From assembly GCA_001298555.1 (NCBI GenBank), contig LJCW01000220.1:98347-162346 (forward strand): a stretch of DNA of 64,000 nucleotides, given 5' to 3'. Position 1 is the first letter of the stretch; each line of letters opens with the position of its first letter. The DNA is from Actinobacteria bacterium OV450. Its GTDB lineage: Bacteria; Actinomycetota; Actinomycetes; Streptomycetales; Streptomycetaceae. Shown in pieces: positions 1 to 8,822 of this stretch. The notes below the pieces were generated by a model. That model ran no database searches. It saw nothing but the letters and a program-made list of their open reading frames with translations, and was not told the origin of the DNA. The position numbers were made by a program, and so were the translations under genes.

Positions 1-226
1 CGAGCGAGGCCAGATGCAGGCGGGTCGGAGTCTGCGCCAGCTCCTCGATGTCCGGTCCGTCAGGATCGGTGAGGGTGACGGACACCGGAGGGACGCCGTA
101 CTCCCTCGCCGCCTGGTCCACCTCGCTCAGCAGTTCCTTGACGCGGAAGTCGGCCGCGACCAGGTGTCGCAGACTGCCAGGTGCATAACCGCCGAGCCCC
201 GGGAACTGAATTGCCGTGTAGGGCAT
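1..226 (-). CDS. Acyltransferase (malonyl-CoA:ACP transacylase-like), N-terminal fragment
   Basis: Reading leftward from an ATG at 226, one frame stays open for 75 codons to the window edge, so only the N-terminus is present. It begins MPYTAIQFPGLGGYAPGSL, which fits the opening of FabD-like and polyketide acyltransferase domains (usually FPGQG). The catalytic GHSxG region lies outside the window. An AAAGGTGG stretch about 9 bases upstream is a reasonable ribosome site. The gene follows the Rieske oxygenase on the same strand after a 60-base gap, so the two are probably co-transcribed. A stand-alone acyltransferase beside an oxygenase suggests a polyketide-type biosynthetic cluster extending left. 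That is inference, since no synthase is visible. The family call is fairly safe; the role is unknown. Confidence 0.6.
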   Translation of the reverse strand, partial: MPYTAIQFPGLGGYAPGSLRHLVAADFRVKELLSEVDQAAREYGVPPVSVTLTDPDGPDIEELAQTPTRLHLASL

Positions 227-286
227 GCCAAACCGACCACCTTTCAGACAGCAAGAAGAACCTTGTAATTCGGGTGACAGACGAAA

Positions 287-1342
287 TCAGAAGCCGGCTC
301 CGCCGCTGTCGGCCGGGTAGAACTGCCGAGCCCAGTGGCGGTATGCGCCGATGGGGCCGTCGCCCGCGGTGAGGCGGGGCGGGGATGCGTAGACCTTCGA
401 GTTCCACACCGGTACGTCGCCGTAGAGGTCCGCCGCGACCACGCGCAGGTTCAGGGGGGTGGCGGCGGTCGCGAAGGTGCGGAGCAACGACTGGGGAAGG
501 CGGTTGAAGGGGCGGACCGAGGGAGCCAGGAGCACGCTGACGCCGACGGTGAGATGTACGCGCCAGGGTTCGACCAGGCGTGGGGCGAGTATCACCGTGA
601 CTTCCAGGCCGATTTCGGGTACGCAGGACCGGGCGTGAAGGAAACCCAGACCGTACATGGTGACCTCGGTTTCGCCCTTGAGCTTGCCGAACGGCGGAAA
701 GGGGCGGACGAACCGGAGCGGCACGGAATATGTGTGCCCGTCCGTGACCGGGGGCCGGGCGTGCTCCATGTCGGTGTACCCGTGCAGCGCACGGACGTGG
801 CCGACGTCGACGATGTTCTCGAATATCTCCTGCGGGTGGGTGTGCAGATCGAGGACCGTGAACCGGGGACGGGAACCCCGGTCGTCGAGGAGGGAGGGAA
901 TCCGCCAGGGGGCCTTCGCGTGGGACTTTCCGGTCCAGGCGAAAATGCCATCGTTGACTTCTTCGCTCGGCAGAACGGTGAGACCGTCCTTCGGAGGTCT
1001 TCCGGTGTAGCCCGGACCAAGGCGCGCGATATCACCTTCCGGCCCGAAGGCGAAGTGGTGGAAAGGGCATACGATGTTCTCGCCGTCCACCTTCCCACCG
1101 CAGCCCAGGTGTGCGCCCAGATGTGGGCAGTACGGACGGACGACCCTGACACGGCCGGCGCGGGTGCGGTAGACGACGACGTCTTCGCCCATCAGACGCT
1201 TGGTGACGACATCGCCCGGGCGAAGCCCGGTGGACGGTGCGAGCATGACCCAGCCCTCGGGACTGGGAAGCGGAGCCTCGCCACTGGCGTAAGGCAGTCT
1301 CGGAGACTCCCGCCTGACGAGATGATTCCGCCAGCCGCTCAT
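287..1342 (-). CDS. Rieske [2Fe-2S] non-heme iron oxygenase
   Basis: 351-residue Rieske oxygenase, an O2- and electron-dependent hydroxylase or desaturase. Residues 72-95 hold the Rieske cluster ligands: C72 and H74 (CPH), then C92 and H95 (CPFHH). The mononuclear iron site follows as E175-x3-D179-x2-H182-x4-H187. The layout resembles the KshA / cholesterol-7-desaturase / RedG-like branch more than aromatic-ring dioxygenases, and no reductase or ferredoxin gene is adjacent. The ATG at 1342 has an AGGAGGA ribosome site 7 bases upstream. It lies 60 bases upstream of the truncated acyltransferase on the same strand, so a tailoring oxidation in secondary metabolism is plausible. Substrate unknown. 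Confidence 0.88.
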   Translation of the reverse strand: MSGWRNHLVRRESPRLPYASGEAPLPSPEGWVMLAPSTGLRPGDVVTKRLMGEDVVVYRTRAGRVRVVRPYCPHLGAHLGCGGKVDGENIVCPFHHFAFGPEGDIARLGPGYTGRPPKDGLTVLPSEEVNDGIFAWTGKSHAKAPWRIPSLLDDRGSRPRFTVLDLHTHPQEIFENIVDVGHVRALHGYTDMEHARPPVTDGHTYSVPLRFVRPFPPFGKLKGETEVTMYGLGFLHARSCVPEIGLEVTVILAPRLVEPWRVHLTVGVSVLLAPSVRPFNRLPQSLLRTFATAATPLNLRVVAADLYGDVPVWNSKVYASPPRLTAGDGPIGAYRHWARQFYPADSGGAGF

Positions 1343-1723
1343 CTGGATTCCTCCTCACGGGACGCCGGAAACGGACGATCGGTTCGCCGGGCCGGCCACA
1401 CCGACAAACACCTGCCTGCTGTCACGAATGCGCCGACGGGCCTTTCCATGGATGCCCACCCGGTTCGAACAGCCAAACGAGCAGAATGGTGTTGCGCCTG
1501 TGTCGTATCGGATTTGGCGGAAAGTGCACAGTGTCCACGCACTCGCGCGAATGGATGTTTTCCCTGAGAGTCGGGCCGGGCCCCCGTGCAGTTTTCCCTG
1601 GTGAACTGAGGGTTCGATCCAAGGGGGCGCCCGGTGGCCTTGCCCCGGCATGGCTGCTTCGCCTGCCTGAGTCCCTGTGCTCGGCAGATGGTCTTGAACT
1701 CGTCCGTGAGAGCCCTGCCGCAG
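1343..1723. other. Gene-free stretch upstream of the Rieske gene
   Basis: About 380 bases between the Rieske gene start and the terminator hairpin behind the first M6 protease. It should contain the promoter of the Rieske/acyltransferase operon. No convincing -35/-10 pair, operator or gene was recognised. Short open frames here show no family resemblance. Confidence 0.5.
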
Positions 1724-1749
1724 CCCCCTGACGCCGCACGCTCAGGGGG
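1724..1749 (-). terminator. Rho-independent-type hairpin after the M6 protease gene
   Basis: Arms CCCCCTGA (1724-1731) and TCAGGGGG (1742-1749) are perfectly complementary around a 10-base loop. The hairpin sits about 75 bases past the stop of the M6 protease gene read on the minus strand. No T tract follows, as is common in Streptomyces. Confidence 0.5.
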
Positions 1750-1825
1750 TCCGGGAGCTGGGGCCGGGGATGGCCGGTGGTGTGGGTGTCAGGGTGCCGG
1801 GGTCGGTGGTGTCGCCGGGCCGGAG

Positions 1826-3004
1826 TCACTCCTTGCTCAGCCGCACCGTGTCTCCCGTCCGTCCGTCCGCGAGGACGTCGATGCGCACGCCGGTCGCGGG
1901 GTCGGTGAAACTCTGTCCGGGCGCGTACGCGGCCAGGTCCAGCGGTGTGCACCCGGCGGGCGCAGTCGTGGCCGGGGTCGCGCTCATGATCCGGACCGGG
2001 CCCTCGCCGGTGCGGGCGGCGGAGTCGACCTTGTATATGAGGACGCCGGTGGAGCAGGCGGCCGCGTCATTGCCCTCGGCACGGCGGGATTCCGCCACGT
2101 ATGCCGTCGTCTCACCGGTGCGCAGCACGGCGATCTTGGTTCCGCCGGGCCGTTCCACCGGGGTCAGCCGCACCGTTCGGCGACCGGACGCGGGCAGGCA
2201 CGCGACCTGGTCGTCGCGGATCCAGCCGAGCTTCCAGGAGTGCCAGCCGAGGTACTGCGGGGCGTGGCCGGCGATGTCGCCCATGAGGTCCCAGCCGCCC
2301 ACGTATGGGTGGGTGGCGCCGGTGAAGGAGTACAGGTCAGGCAGACCGAAGGTGTGGGCTGTCTCATGGGCTGCGACCTTGTGGCCCCAGCGCCACATGT
2401 CCTGGCCGAAGGTGACGGCCCACTTCAGGCGGGTGCCGTCGGCGGTGATGCCGGGCGTGGCCGGGTCGTAGAAGTAGGTCGGGGAGAAGGGGATGGCTGT
2501 CGCCGCCTTGGCGGGGACGACGTAGACCATGTCGTAGCGGGAGAAGTCCGCGTACGGGTCGGCGGCCGTGATCGCGTCGCGGACGTACTTCTCGTGGGCC
2601 TCGAAGGTGAGGCCGCGCGCGAAGCCGTAGGAGGTGGAGTCTGCGGGCATCCTGATCCAGCGGTGCAGCGGGGTGTTCTCCAGTCGCAGACGGCCGTAGC
2701 CGGCGCGGCTCATCCAGTCGGCGGCCGGGGCGAGGTGAGCGGCGTACGGCTCGGTGGAGTCGGTGGCCGGGGCGTCGGGGAAGTCCACGAACAGCGTGAG
2801 GACGCGGCGGGTCCCGGTGGCGGGCTGGAACTGGATCCGGTCGATGTCGTGGCCCTCGTCCGTCCAGCCGGTCCTGCCGGGGAGGGCGCAGCCGGCGGCG
2901 GAGGGCGGCGAGCCGGCGGTGGCTGCCGCTGCGGGGGCGGACAGGCAGGAGGTGAGGGCGACTGCCGCGGCGAGGGGCCGCAGGCGGCGGGGCGGGGTGG
3001 TCAT
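1826..3004 (-). CDS. Secreted M6-family zinc metalloprotease (copy 1)
   Basis: 392-residue protein with a signal peptide (positive start MTTPPRRLRPL, Ala-rich core, cleavage near residue 28). The active site is H213-E-T-A-H217 followed by TFGLPD, the HExxHxxGxxD zinc signature of clan MA peptidases. The context (immune-inhibitor-A-like spacing, GGWDLMGD downstream as Met-turn) fits family M6. It should act outside the cell on protein substrates. A close paralogue lies at 6393-7583, sharing the GWTDEGHD, FVDFPDAPAT, KWAVTFGQDMW and AHTFGLPDLY blocks. It follows the S33 hydrolase gene by 93 bases on the same strand, probably as one operon. The ATG at 3004 has GGGAG a few bases upstream. Confidence 0.85.
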   Translation of the reverse strand: MTTPPRRLRPLAAAVALTSCLSAPAAAATAGSPPSAAGCALPGRTGWTDEGHDIDRIQFQPATGTRRVLTLFVDFPDAPATDSTEPYAAHLAPAADWMSRAGYGRLRLENTPLHRWIRMPADSTSYGFARGLTFEAHEKYVRDAITAADPYADFSRYDMVYVVPAKAATAIPFSPTYFYDPATPGITADGTRLKWAVTFGQDMWRWGHKVAAHETAHTFGLPDLYSFTGATHPYVGGWDLMGDIAGHAPQYLGWHSWKLGWIRDDQVACLPASGRRTVRLTPVERPGGTKIAVLRTGETTAYVAESRRAEGNDAAACSTGVLIYKVDSAARTGEGPVRIMSATPATTAPAGCTPLDLAAYAPGQSFTDPATGVRIDVLADGRTGDTVRLSKE

Positions 3005-3097
3005 GTCTCTCCCGTCGGAGGCAAGCTGAGGGGGCGAGGGGGCCAGAGAGCCAGGGGGCGAGGGGGTACGAGGAGTGCTGCTCGGAGGTACCGGGGG

Positions 3098-4363
3098 CTA
3101 CGCGCGACCCGCGGCCAGGTCCATCAGACGGGACAGCACGCGGCCGCCGGAGGCAGTGACGCCGTCGTGCTCCCATTCGTTGGTGACCCAGACCCGGGTG
3201 GCGCCGACCTCGCGCGCGGTACGCAGGGAGAGCCCGGCGTCCACGTACATGTCGTCGTGGTAGACGAGGGCGGCGAGCGGGACCCGGTTGGCGGCGAGGC
3301 GGTGCGGGTCGTACAGCGGTGGCCATTCCGAGCGTTCGGCGAGCACATCGGCCGCGTCGGCGAAGGGGCGCAGGCCCTTGATCTCGCGGAACATCCAGGG
3401 GTAGATCATTTCTCCGGTGAGCAGGAGGGGGTCGGCGTCGCCGGCGAACTCGGGGAACGCCGCCATGGCCCGCGACGCCGCCCAGCCGGTCGGTCCCGCA
3501 CCCTGGCCGTACAGGGTCTCCTGCATGACGGCGAACAGCGGGTTGTCGGTGAAGCCGGTCAGCGTCATCACCTGGTGCAAGAACGTGTCGGTCGGCTTCG
3601 CCTCCGCGTCGAGGGATTCGTCGAGCAGCCAGTGGATGCGCTCGAAGCCGTCGCCCATGCCGAGGGCGAGGCCGAGCGTACGCAGGCGGTGGGGGGTGAG
3701 CCGGTCTCCGTCGGGCAGGCGCACGTCGGTGGCGGCCAGGAGGCGGGCGATCTCGCGCAGCCGGTCGGCGTCGCCAGGGTAGCGGGCGTAGAAGTCGAGG
3801 ACGCGGTCCCGCACCCGGGGGTAGGTGCGGGCGTAGACGTCTTCGGCGGTGGCGCAGACACCGGGCAGGCCGCCCGTCACGTAGCAGGCCCGCAGCCCTT
3901 CGGGCGCCCGGGAGAGATAGGTGAGGGTGACGAAGCCGCCGTAGCTCTGGCCGAGGGTCTCCCAGGGCTCGTCGCCGCACAGCTGCCGGCGGATCAGTTC
4001 GGCGTCCGCGACGATCGAGTCGGCGCGGAAGTGCCCGAGGTGGTCGGCCAGCCGGGCCGGTGAGGCGAAGCGCGAGGCCGAGCGGGCGGTGACGGGGGTG
4101 GAACGGCCCGTGCCGCGCTGATCGAGGAGGAGGACCCGGTGGGTCTTGAGGGCCTCGGGCAGCCAGCCGGGTGAACCGGCCGACGGGCGGGGCGACTTGC
4201 CGCCGGGTCCGCCCTGCAGATAGAGCAGCCAGGGCAGTTGCCGACCTGCCTGGCGCGCGTCGGTCACCTCCCGGGCAAAGATCTGGAGGGTCGGACCGTG
4301 CGGGGCCGTGTGGTCCAGGGGGACGGTGAAGACATGGTCGGCGGTCGCGTACGCAGGGTTCAT
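3098..4363 (-). CDS. S33-family alpha/beta hydrolase, proline-iminopeptidase-like
   Basis: 421-residue alpha/beta hydrolase. LYLQGGPGG (about residues 48-55) is the oxyanion-hole motif of prolyl aminopeptidase-type S33 enzymes. DQRGTGRS follows near 81-88, and the nucleophile elbow is G-Q-S140-Y-G-G. These enzymes release N-terminal proline or short peptides' first residues. No signal peptide is evident, so it is probably cytoplasmic. It starts at ATG 4363 with GAAAGGG upstream, runs into the M6 protease gene, and is divergent from the peptide-binding lipoprotein gene. The context suggests final hydrolysis of peptides produced outside and imported. Confidence 0.82.
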   Translation of the reverse strand: MNPAYATADHVFTVPLDHTAPHGPTLQIFAREVTDARQAGRQLPWLLYLQGGPGGKSPRPSAGSPGWLPEALKTHRVLLLDQRGTGRSTPVTARSASRFASPARLADHLGHFRADSIVADAELIRRQLCGDEPWETLGQSYGGFVTLTYLSRAPEGLRACYVTGGLPGVCATAEDVYARTYPRVRDRVLDFYARYPGDADRLREIARLLAATDVRLPDGDRLTPHRLRTLGLALGMGDGFERIHWLLDESLDAEAKPTDTFLHQVMTLTGFTDNPLFAVMQETLYGQGAGPTGWAASRAMAAFPEFAGDADPLLLTGEMIYPWMFREIKGLRPFADAADVLAERSEWPPLYDPHRLAANRVPLAALVYHDDMYVDAGLSLRTAREVGATRVWVTNEWEHDGVTASGGRVLSRLMDLAAGRA

Positions 4364-4571
4364 GGGGCCCTTTCGCGGCCCTCATGGGCCGCACGGAGGC
4401 ATGTGACATTGCGCGACAGCATGGCGCGGTCAACGGCGGCCGTGGAGCCCCCACTTACCCATAACTCCGCGCTATGGAGACGCGACAATTGTGGGTGCCA
4501 TTTCACATAACTATGTTATCGGTCACATTCCAGCCTCCTCGGCTGCCCGACTGTTCACGGAGTGACCACTG
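4364..4571. promoter_or_regulatory. Divergent control region of hydrolase/M6 operon and peptide-binding gene
   Basis: A 208-base AT-richer gap between divergent genes. It contains CATTTCACATAA (4499-4510), which recurs exactly at 7615-7626 beside the LysR gene. The perfect inverted repeat ATAAC-TAT-GTTAT lies at 4507-4519. A half-like TGTGACATT occurs at 4402-4410, nearer the hydrolase start. These are candidate operators for the nearby LysR regulator; binding is inferred only from the shared sequence. Confidence 0.4.
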
Positions 4572-6326
4572 ATGAACAAGCGCACTCTTCACGCCGTCGC
4601 CACGGCCCTGGCGGCGACCGTCACACTCGGCCTGGCCGGCTGTTCCCACGGCACGCACTCCGGTGGCGGCCGGCAGGGCAAGGACTCGAAGAACCCCGCA
4701 CTCGCCAACGCGGGGGCCACGGTCGGCGGCACTCCGCAGAAGGGCGGCACGCTGACCGTCCTGTCCAACCAGGACTTCACCCACCTCGACCCGGCGCGCA
4801 ACTGGGTCATCGGCGACATGGACTTCGGCACGCGGCTGCTCTACCGCACCCTGGTGACGTACAAGGCGGAACCGGGCGCCGAGGGCGGAGAGCTGGTCCC
4901 CGACCTCGCCGAGGACCTCGGAGTCTCCTCCAACGGCGCCAGGACCTGGACGTTCAAGCTCAAGAAGGGCCTCACGTACGAGGACGGCACCCCGATCACC
5001 GCGCAGGACGTCAAGTACAACGTGGAGCGGTCCTTCTCCCCCGACCTGCCCGGCGGCCCGGACTACGCCGCCCGCTACCTGGCAGGCGCCGAGGGCTACC
5101 GGGGCCCGGCCCAGGGACAGCACCTCGACTCCGTCAAGACCCCCGACGACCACACGATCGTCTTCGAACTCCGCAAACCCTTCGCGGAGTTCCCCAACGC
5201 CACCGTCCTGCCCACTTTCGCCCCGGTGCCCAGAGTCCAGGACAAGGGTCCCCAGTACGACAGCCGCCCGTTCTCGTCGGGCCCGTACAAGATCGAGTCG
5301 TACGACCGGGACAAGCGGCTGGTGCTGGTACGCAACCCCCACTGGGACCCGGTGACGGACACCGTGCGCAAGGCGTACCCGGACAAGCTGGTCGTGGTGA
5401 TGGGGCTGAGGGCCAACCAGATTGACGACCGCCTCATCGCCTCGGACGGCGTGGACGCCTCCGCGGTCTCCTGGGGCAAGCTCCGACCGGAGAGCGCCCC
5501 CAAGGTGCTCACCAAGGCCGACGTCAGGGCGCGGCTGCTGGCCGAGTCCACCAACTGCACCGAGATGGTGCAGATGCACACCGGCCGGGCCCCGTTCGAC
5601 GACGTCAAGGCCCGGCAGGCCGTGCAGTACGCCCTGGACCGCGAGGCGGTGATGACCGCCTCGGGAGGCCCTGCCCTCAACGACACCGCCACCGCGCTCA
5701 TGCCCGGCTCGCTCTTCGGCGGCAAGCAGCCCGACACGCTGGGGATTCCGGCCACGGGTGACGTGGAGAAGGCGAAACAGCTCCTGCGGGAGGCGGGCAA
5801 GCCGGACGGGTTCACGACGACCATCACCGTCTCCAACGGGGACAAGGGGGTCGCCGAGGCGATCCAGGAGTCCCTGGGCCGAGCGGGGATCAGGGTCACG
5901 ATCGACGCCGTAGACCCATCGGCCTTCTACGACACCATCGGTGACACCAAGAACCGCAGCGACCTCGTCTACACCGGCTGGTGCCCCGACTATCCCTCCG
6001 GCTCCACCTTCCTCCCCTTCCTTTTCGACGGCCGCTACATCAAGGAGAAGGGGAACTCCGGCAATCACTCGCTCTTCCGTGACGAGCCGACGATGAAGCG
6101 GATGGACGAGATCGCCGGCATGACCGACGCGGCGCAGGCCAACACGGCGTGGCGGCAGCTGGACGGGGAGATACTCGCCAAGGCCCCGACGGCGCCCACC
6201 GTCATCGAACGCATGCCGCTGCTGGTCGGCACCAACATCGCCGGCGCCTTCGGGCACACGTCCTTCGGCGGCCAGCTCGACTACGCCACGATCGGGCTCA
6301 AAAAGCCCGGTACGAGCGGAAACTGA
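4572..6326 (+). CDS. ABC transporter substrate-binding lipoprotein, family 5 (peptide/oligopeptide)
   Basis: 584-residue lipoprotein with an N-terminal signal ending in a lipobox (LGLAGC, lipidated C24). The body matches family 5 solute-binding proteins: GGTLTVLSNQDFTHLDPA near the start, YEDGTPITAQDVKYNVERS around residues 135-155, and VQYALDREAVM further on. These proteins capture peptides, sometimes nickel or sugars, for DppBCDF/OppABCDF permeases. No permease or ATPase gene is next to it, so it is an orphan receptor that must share a transporter elsewhere. It is divergent from the S33/M6 operon and followed by a second M6 gene on the other strand, consistent with capture of protease products. 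The start ATG 4572 has GGAG 9 bases upstream. Confidence 0.88.
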   Translation: MNKRTLHAVATALAATVTLGLAGCSHGTHSGGGRQGKDSKNPALANAGATVGGTPQKGGTLTVLSNQDFTHLDPARNWVIGDMDFGTRLLYRTLVTYKAEPGAEGGELVPDLAEDLGVSSNGARTWTFKLKKGLTYEDGTPITAQDVKYNVERSFSPDLPGGPDYAARYLAGAEGYRGPAQGQHLDSVKTPDDHTIVFELRKPFAEFPNATVLPTFAPVPRVQDKGPQYDSRPFSSGPYKIESYDRDKRLVLVRNPHWDPVTDTVRKAYPDKLVVVMGLRANQIDDRLIASDGVDASAVSWGKLRPESAPKVLTKADVRARLLAESTNCTEMVQMHTGRAPFDDVKARQAVQYALDREAVMTASGGPALNDTATALMPGSLFGGKQPDTLGIPATGDVEKAKQLLREAGKPDGFTTTITVSNGDKGVAEAIQESLGRAGIRVTIDAVDPSAFYDTIGDTKNRSDLVYTGWCPDYPSGSTFLPFLFDGRYIKEKGNSGNHSLFRDEPTMKRMDEIAGMTDAAQANTAWRQLDGEILAKAPTAPTVIERMPLLVGTNIAGAFGHTSFGGQLDYATIGLKKPGTSGN

Positions 6327-6392
6327 TGTGAGATCCCATGCCGGCGCCCCGGGGATCGCCCGCGGAGCCGGGGCACTGACACGGGTGCGCTC

Positions 6393-7583
6393 CTACGACT
6401 TCGTGATGCGTACGGTCTCGCCGTAGCCGTCGGCGGCGAGCACGTCGACCCGCACCCCGGCCGCCACGTCGGTGAACGACTCGCCGGCCCAGAACGGGGC
6501 GTCGTCCAGAGGGCGGCAGCCGCCGACGGGCGCGGCGGCCGGCTTGGCGTCCATCACCCGGACCGGCCCCTCGCCGGTCCGCACGGAGGCGTCCACCCGG
6601 TAGACCAGGGCGCCGGTCGAGCAGGAGCCCGCGTCCGCCTGGATCCCGCGCCTGGACTCGACGACGTACGCGGTCGTGGGGCCGGTGCGGATCACCGCCA
6701 TTTTGGTACCGCTGCCGTACTCGACCGCAGTGAGGTACACGGTGTCGCTGCCCTTCGTCGCCCGGCACACGACCTGGCCGTCCCCGGTCCATCCGAGCTT
6801 CCAGGAGTGCCAGGCGAAGAACTGCGACCCACGGCCGCCGATCAGGCCCATCACGTCCCAGCCGCCGATGAAGCGGTGGGCGTCGCTGCCCGCCTCGAAG
6901 GCGTACAAGTCGGGCAGCCCGAAGGTGTGCGCGGTCTCGTGGGCGACCAGCTTGGCACCCCAGTGCCACATGTCCTGGCCGAAGGTCACCGCCCACTTGA
7001 CCCGGCGGCCGTCGGCCACCACACCCGCCGTGTCCGGCTCGTACACGTACGTGGGTGTGAAGGAGATCGCCGCCGCGTTGCGGGTCGGCACGACGTACAC
7101 CATGTCGTACCCGGAGAAGTCGACGTACCGATCGGCGGCCGCCACTGCATCCTTCACGTACGCCTCGTGCGTCTCGTGGGTCAGACCGCGCGCGAAGCCG
7201 TAGTCGGTGGAGGGGCGCGGCATGCGCACCCACCGCTGGTGCTGGTCGATCGAAAGCCAGGTCCTGCCGTACGAGGCGTACCACAGCCAGTCCGCCCCGG
7301 GCGTGATCTGCGCCGAGTCTTCGCTCGGGGCCTCGGTGGCCGGCGCGTCCGGGAAGTCCACGAAGACCATGGCGACCTTGACGGTCCCGACGGGGCGCCG
7401 GAACACCGAGTAGTCCGTGTCGTGCCCCTCGTCCGTCCAGCCGGTGCCACCGCGCAGGGCGCAGGCCGACGGGCTGTCTGCGGCGCCTGCGGGTGGCGCT
7501 CCCAGCAGAAGGATCAGCAGTGCGGCGGCCAGGGCGGGCAACAGCGCCCCGCGCGATGTCGTCGGCCGATGGATGGGTCTCAT
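6393..7583 (-). CDS. Secreted M6-family zinc metalloprotease (copy 2)
   Basis: 396-residue paralogue of the 1826-3004 protease. It has a signal peptide through about residue 34 (LLALL-type core, PAGAA cleavage region). The zinc signature is H215-E-T-A-H219 plus TFGLPDLY. The shared FVDFPDAPATE, YGFARGLT and WHSWKLGW blocks show the two arose by duplication, and similarity spans the full length. It is divergent from the LysR gene across a 101-base gap holding a TGTGA-N4-TCACA palindrome, the classical arrangement for LysR control of the neighbouring gene. Function: extracellular proteolysis; natural substrate unknown. Confidence 0.85.
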   Translation of the reverse strand: MRPIHRPTTSRGALLPALAAALLILLLGAPPAGAADSPSACALRGGTGWTDEGHDTDYSVFRRPVGTVKVAMVFVDFPDAPATEAPSEDSAQITPGADWLWYASYGRTWLSIDQHQRWVRMPRPSTDYGFARGLTHETHEAYVKDAVAAADRYVDFSGYDMVYVVPTRNAAAISFTPTYVYEPDTAGVVADGRRVKWAVTFGQDMWHWGAKLVAHETAHTFGLPDLYAFEAGSDAHRFIGGWDVMGLIGGRGSQFFAWHSWKLGWTGDGQVVCRATKGSDTVYLTAVEYGSGTKMAVIRTGPTTAYVVESRRGIQADAGSCSTGALVYRVDASVRTGEGPVRVMDAKPAAAPVGGCRPLDDAPFWAGESFTDVAAGVRVDVLAADGYGETVRITKS

Positions 7584-7610
7584 GGACGCGCAACCTTCCC
7601 CTAGATGGTG

Positions 7611-7627
7611 TGTGACATTTCACATAA
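7611..7627. promoter_or_regulatory. Candidate LysR operator
   Basis: TGTGACATTTCACATAA lies between the divergent M6 (copy 2) and LysR genes. TGTGA and TCACA form a perfect inverted repeat with a 4-base spacer. The 12 bases CATTTCACATAA recur exactly at 4499-4510 upstream of the peptide-binding gene. Role inferred from position and repetition. Confidence 0.45.
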
Positions 7628-7684
7628 GCCTGACGGGATCCCACTCCTGTCCGAAAGCTGTCGCCGCTCCATAACATGCGCGGC

Positions 7685-8650
7685 ATGGAACTGGAGGTAC
7701 GGCACCTGCGCGTGGTGTGTGCGATCGCCGAGGCCGGCAGCCTCACCCGGGCCGCCGCCTCGCTGTCCATGACCCAGCCGGGCCTCAGCACACAGTTGCG
7801 TCGCATCGAGTCGATGCTCGGCGGTGTGCTCTTCGACCGGCGGCGGGCCGGAGCCACGCCCACGGCCTTCGGTGAGCTGGTGCTGGCCCGGGCCCACGCC
7901 GTCCTGCCGGGCATCGACGCGCTCCTCGCCGACACCGCCCGCGCGGCCCGCCACCTGGCGTCCCCGGACCGGGTCCGCGTCGGATCGGTCGGTGCTCCCC
8001 TCATCGGCCACCTCGTGCTGGCCATAGGGACGTTGCTGCCCGACGCCGAGGTGACGTCCCGGTGCCACTACTCCCCCGTCACGCTCCTGGACGATCTCGC
8101 CGCCGGCCGCCTGGAGGCGGCGGTCCTCGGCGACCACCCGGAGCAGGTCCTGCCGCCGCGCGACGGGGTGGTCCTCACCCCCCTGGTCACCGAACCCGTC
8201 TTCGCCCTGCTGCCCGCGACCCACCCACTGGCCGGCGAGGAGGCCGTGTCCCTGACCGAACTCGCCGACCACGACTGGGCGATGCCCCGGCCCGACGGCG
8301 ACCGCACCCGCGAGTACTGGTCCTCGGTGTCCGCGCTGGCCGGCCGTCGGCCCTCCGCCCCGCACGAGGCCGAGGGACGCCAGCTGATCGAACTGGTCCG
8401 GGCGGGCCTGGCCGTAAGCCTCTGCCAGGCCACCTTCACGGAAGCCCCCGGCGTCACCGTCCGCCCCCTCGCGGGAAACCCGCTCTGGTACCGCCACGTC
8501 CTGGCCTGGCAGCGTGACGGCCCGCTGACCTCGCACGCCGACGACCTTTTGCGCACGGTGGCGGCCGGCTACCTGGAGACCTGCACCGCCAGCCCGGTCT
8601 ACGCGGACTGGCGCCGCCGCCACCCGACCCTGGCCCAGCCCTCCGCATGA
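7685..8650 (+). CDS. LysR-family transcriptional regulator
   Basis: About 321 residues. The N-terminal winged helix-turn-helix reads LRVVCAIAEAGSLTRAAASLSMTQPGLSTQLRRIE, the classic LysR pattern. The C-terminal part is the periplasmic-binding-like effector domain. ATG 7685 is preferred because LysR proteins usually begin MELxxLR; an in-frame ATG at 7676 adds three residues. It is divergent from M6 protease copy 2, so it probably regulates that gene and itself, and perhaps the peptide-binding gene that carries the same motif. The effector is unknown; a peptide or amino acid would suit the context. Confidence 0.88.
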   Translation: MELEVRHLRVVCAIAEAGSLTRAAASLSMTQPGLSTQLRRIESMLGGVLFDRRRAGATPTAFGELVLARAHAVLPGIDALLADTARAARHLASPDRVRVGSVGAPLIGHLVLAIGTLLPDAEVTSRCHYSPVTLLDDLAAGRLEAAVLGDHPEQVLPPRDGVVLTPLVTEPVFALLPATHPLAGEEAVSLTELADHDWAMPRPDGDRTREYWSSVSALAGRRPSAPHEAEGRQLIELVRAGLAVSLCQATFTEAPGVTVRPLAGNPLWYRHVLAWQRDGPLTSHADDLLRTVAAGYLETCTASPVYADWRRRHPTLAQPSA

Positions 8651-8822
8651 ACAGCGGGTCAGGCACCCTTCGCCACCCGCCGGGCGGCTGTCGCTGCGGT
8701 CATCACCCGCGCGACAAAGGGGCAGGGGGAGACTGGGCTTCGGTCCAGCGGCGCAGTGCGCGCCGACCTTCGTCCGCTGCTCGGGCGCTGCGCACGGAGG
8801 GGGGCCCGGCCCTCTAGCCCTG

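Noticed and set aside
14..268. 84-codon plus-strand frame at the left end
   Set aside because: It is antisense to the acyltransferase start, whose minus-strand protein shows family sequence.
1634..4063. 809-codon plus-strand frame
   Set aside because: Antisense to the M6 protease and S33 hydrolase genes, both with clear motifs. Gly/Arg/Val-rich sequence typical of the shadow frame of GC-rich genes.
6346..6374. GCCCCGG...CCGGGGC hairpin after the peptide-binding gene
   Set aside because: Only seven paired bases with a 15-base loop; such pairs are frequent by chance at this GC content.
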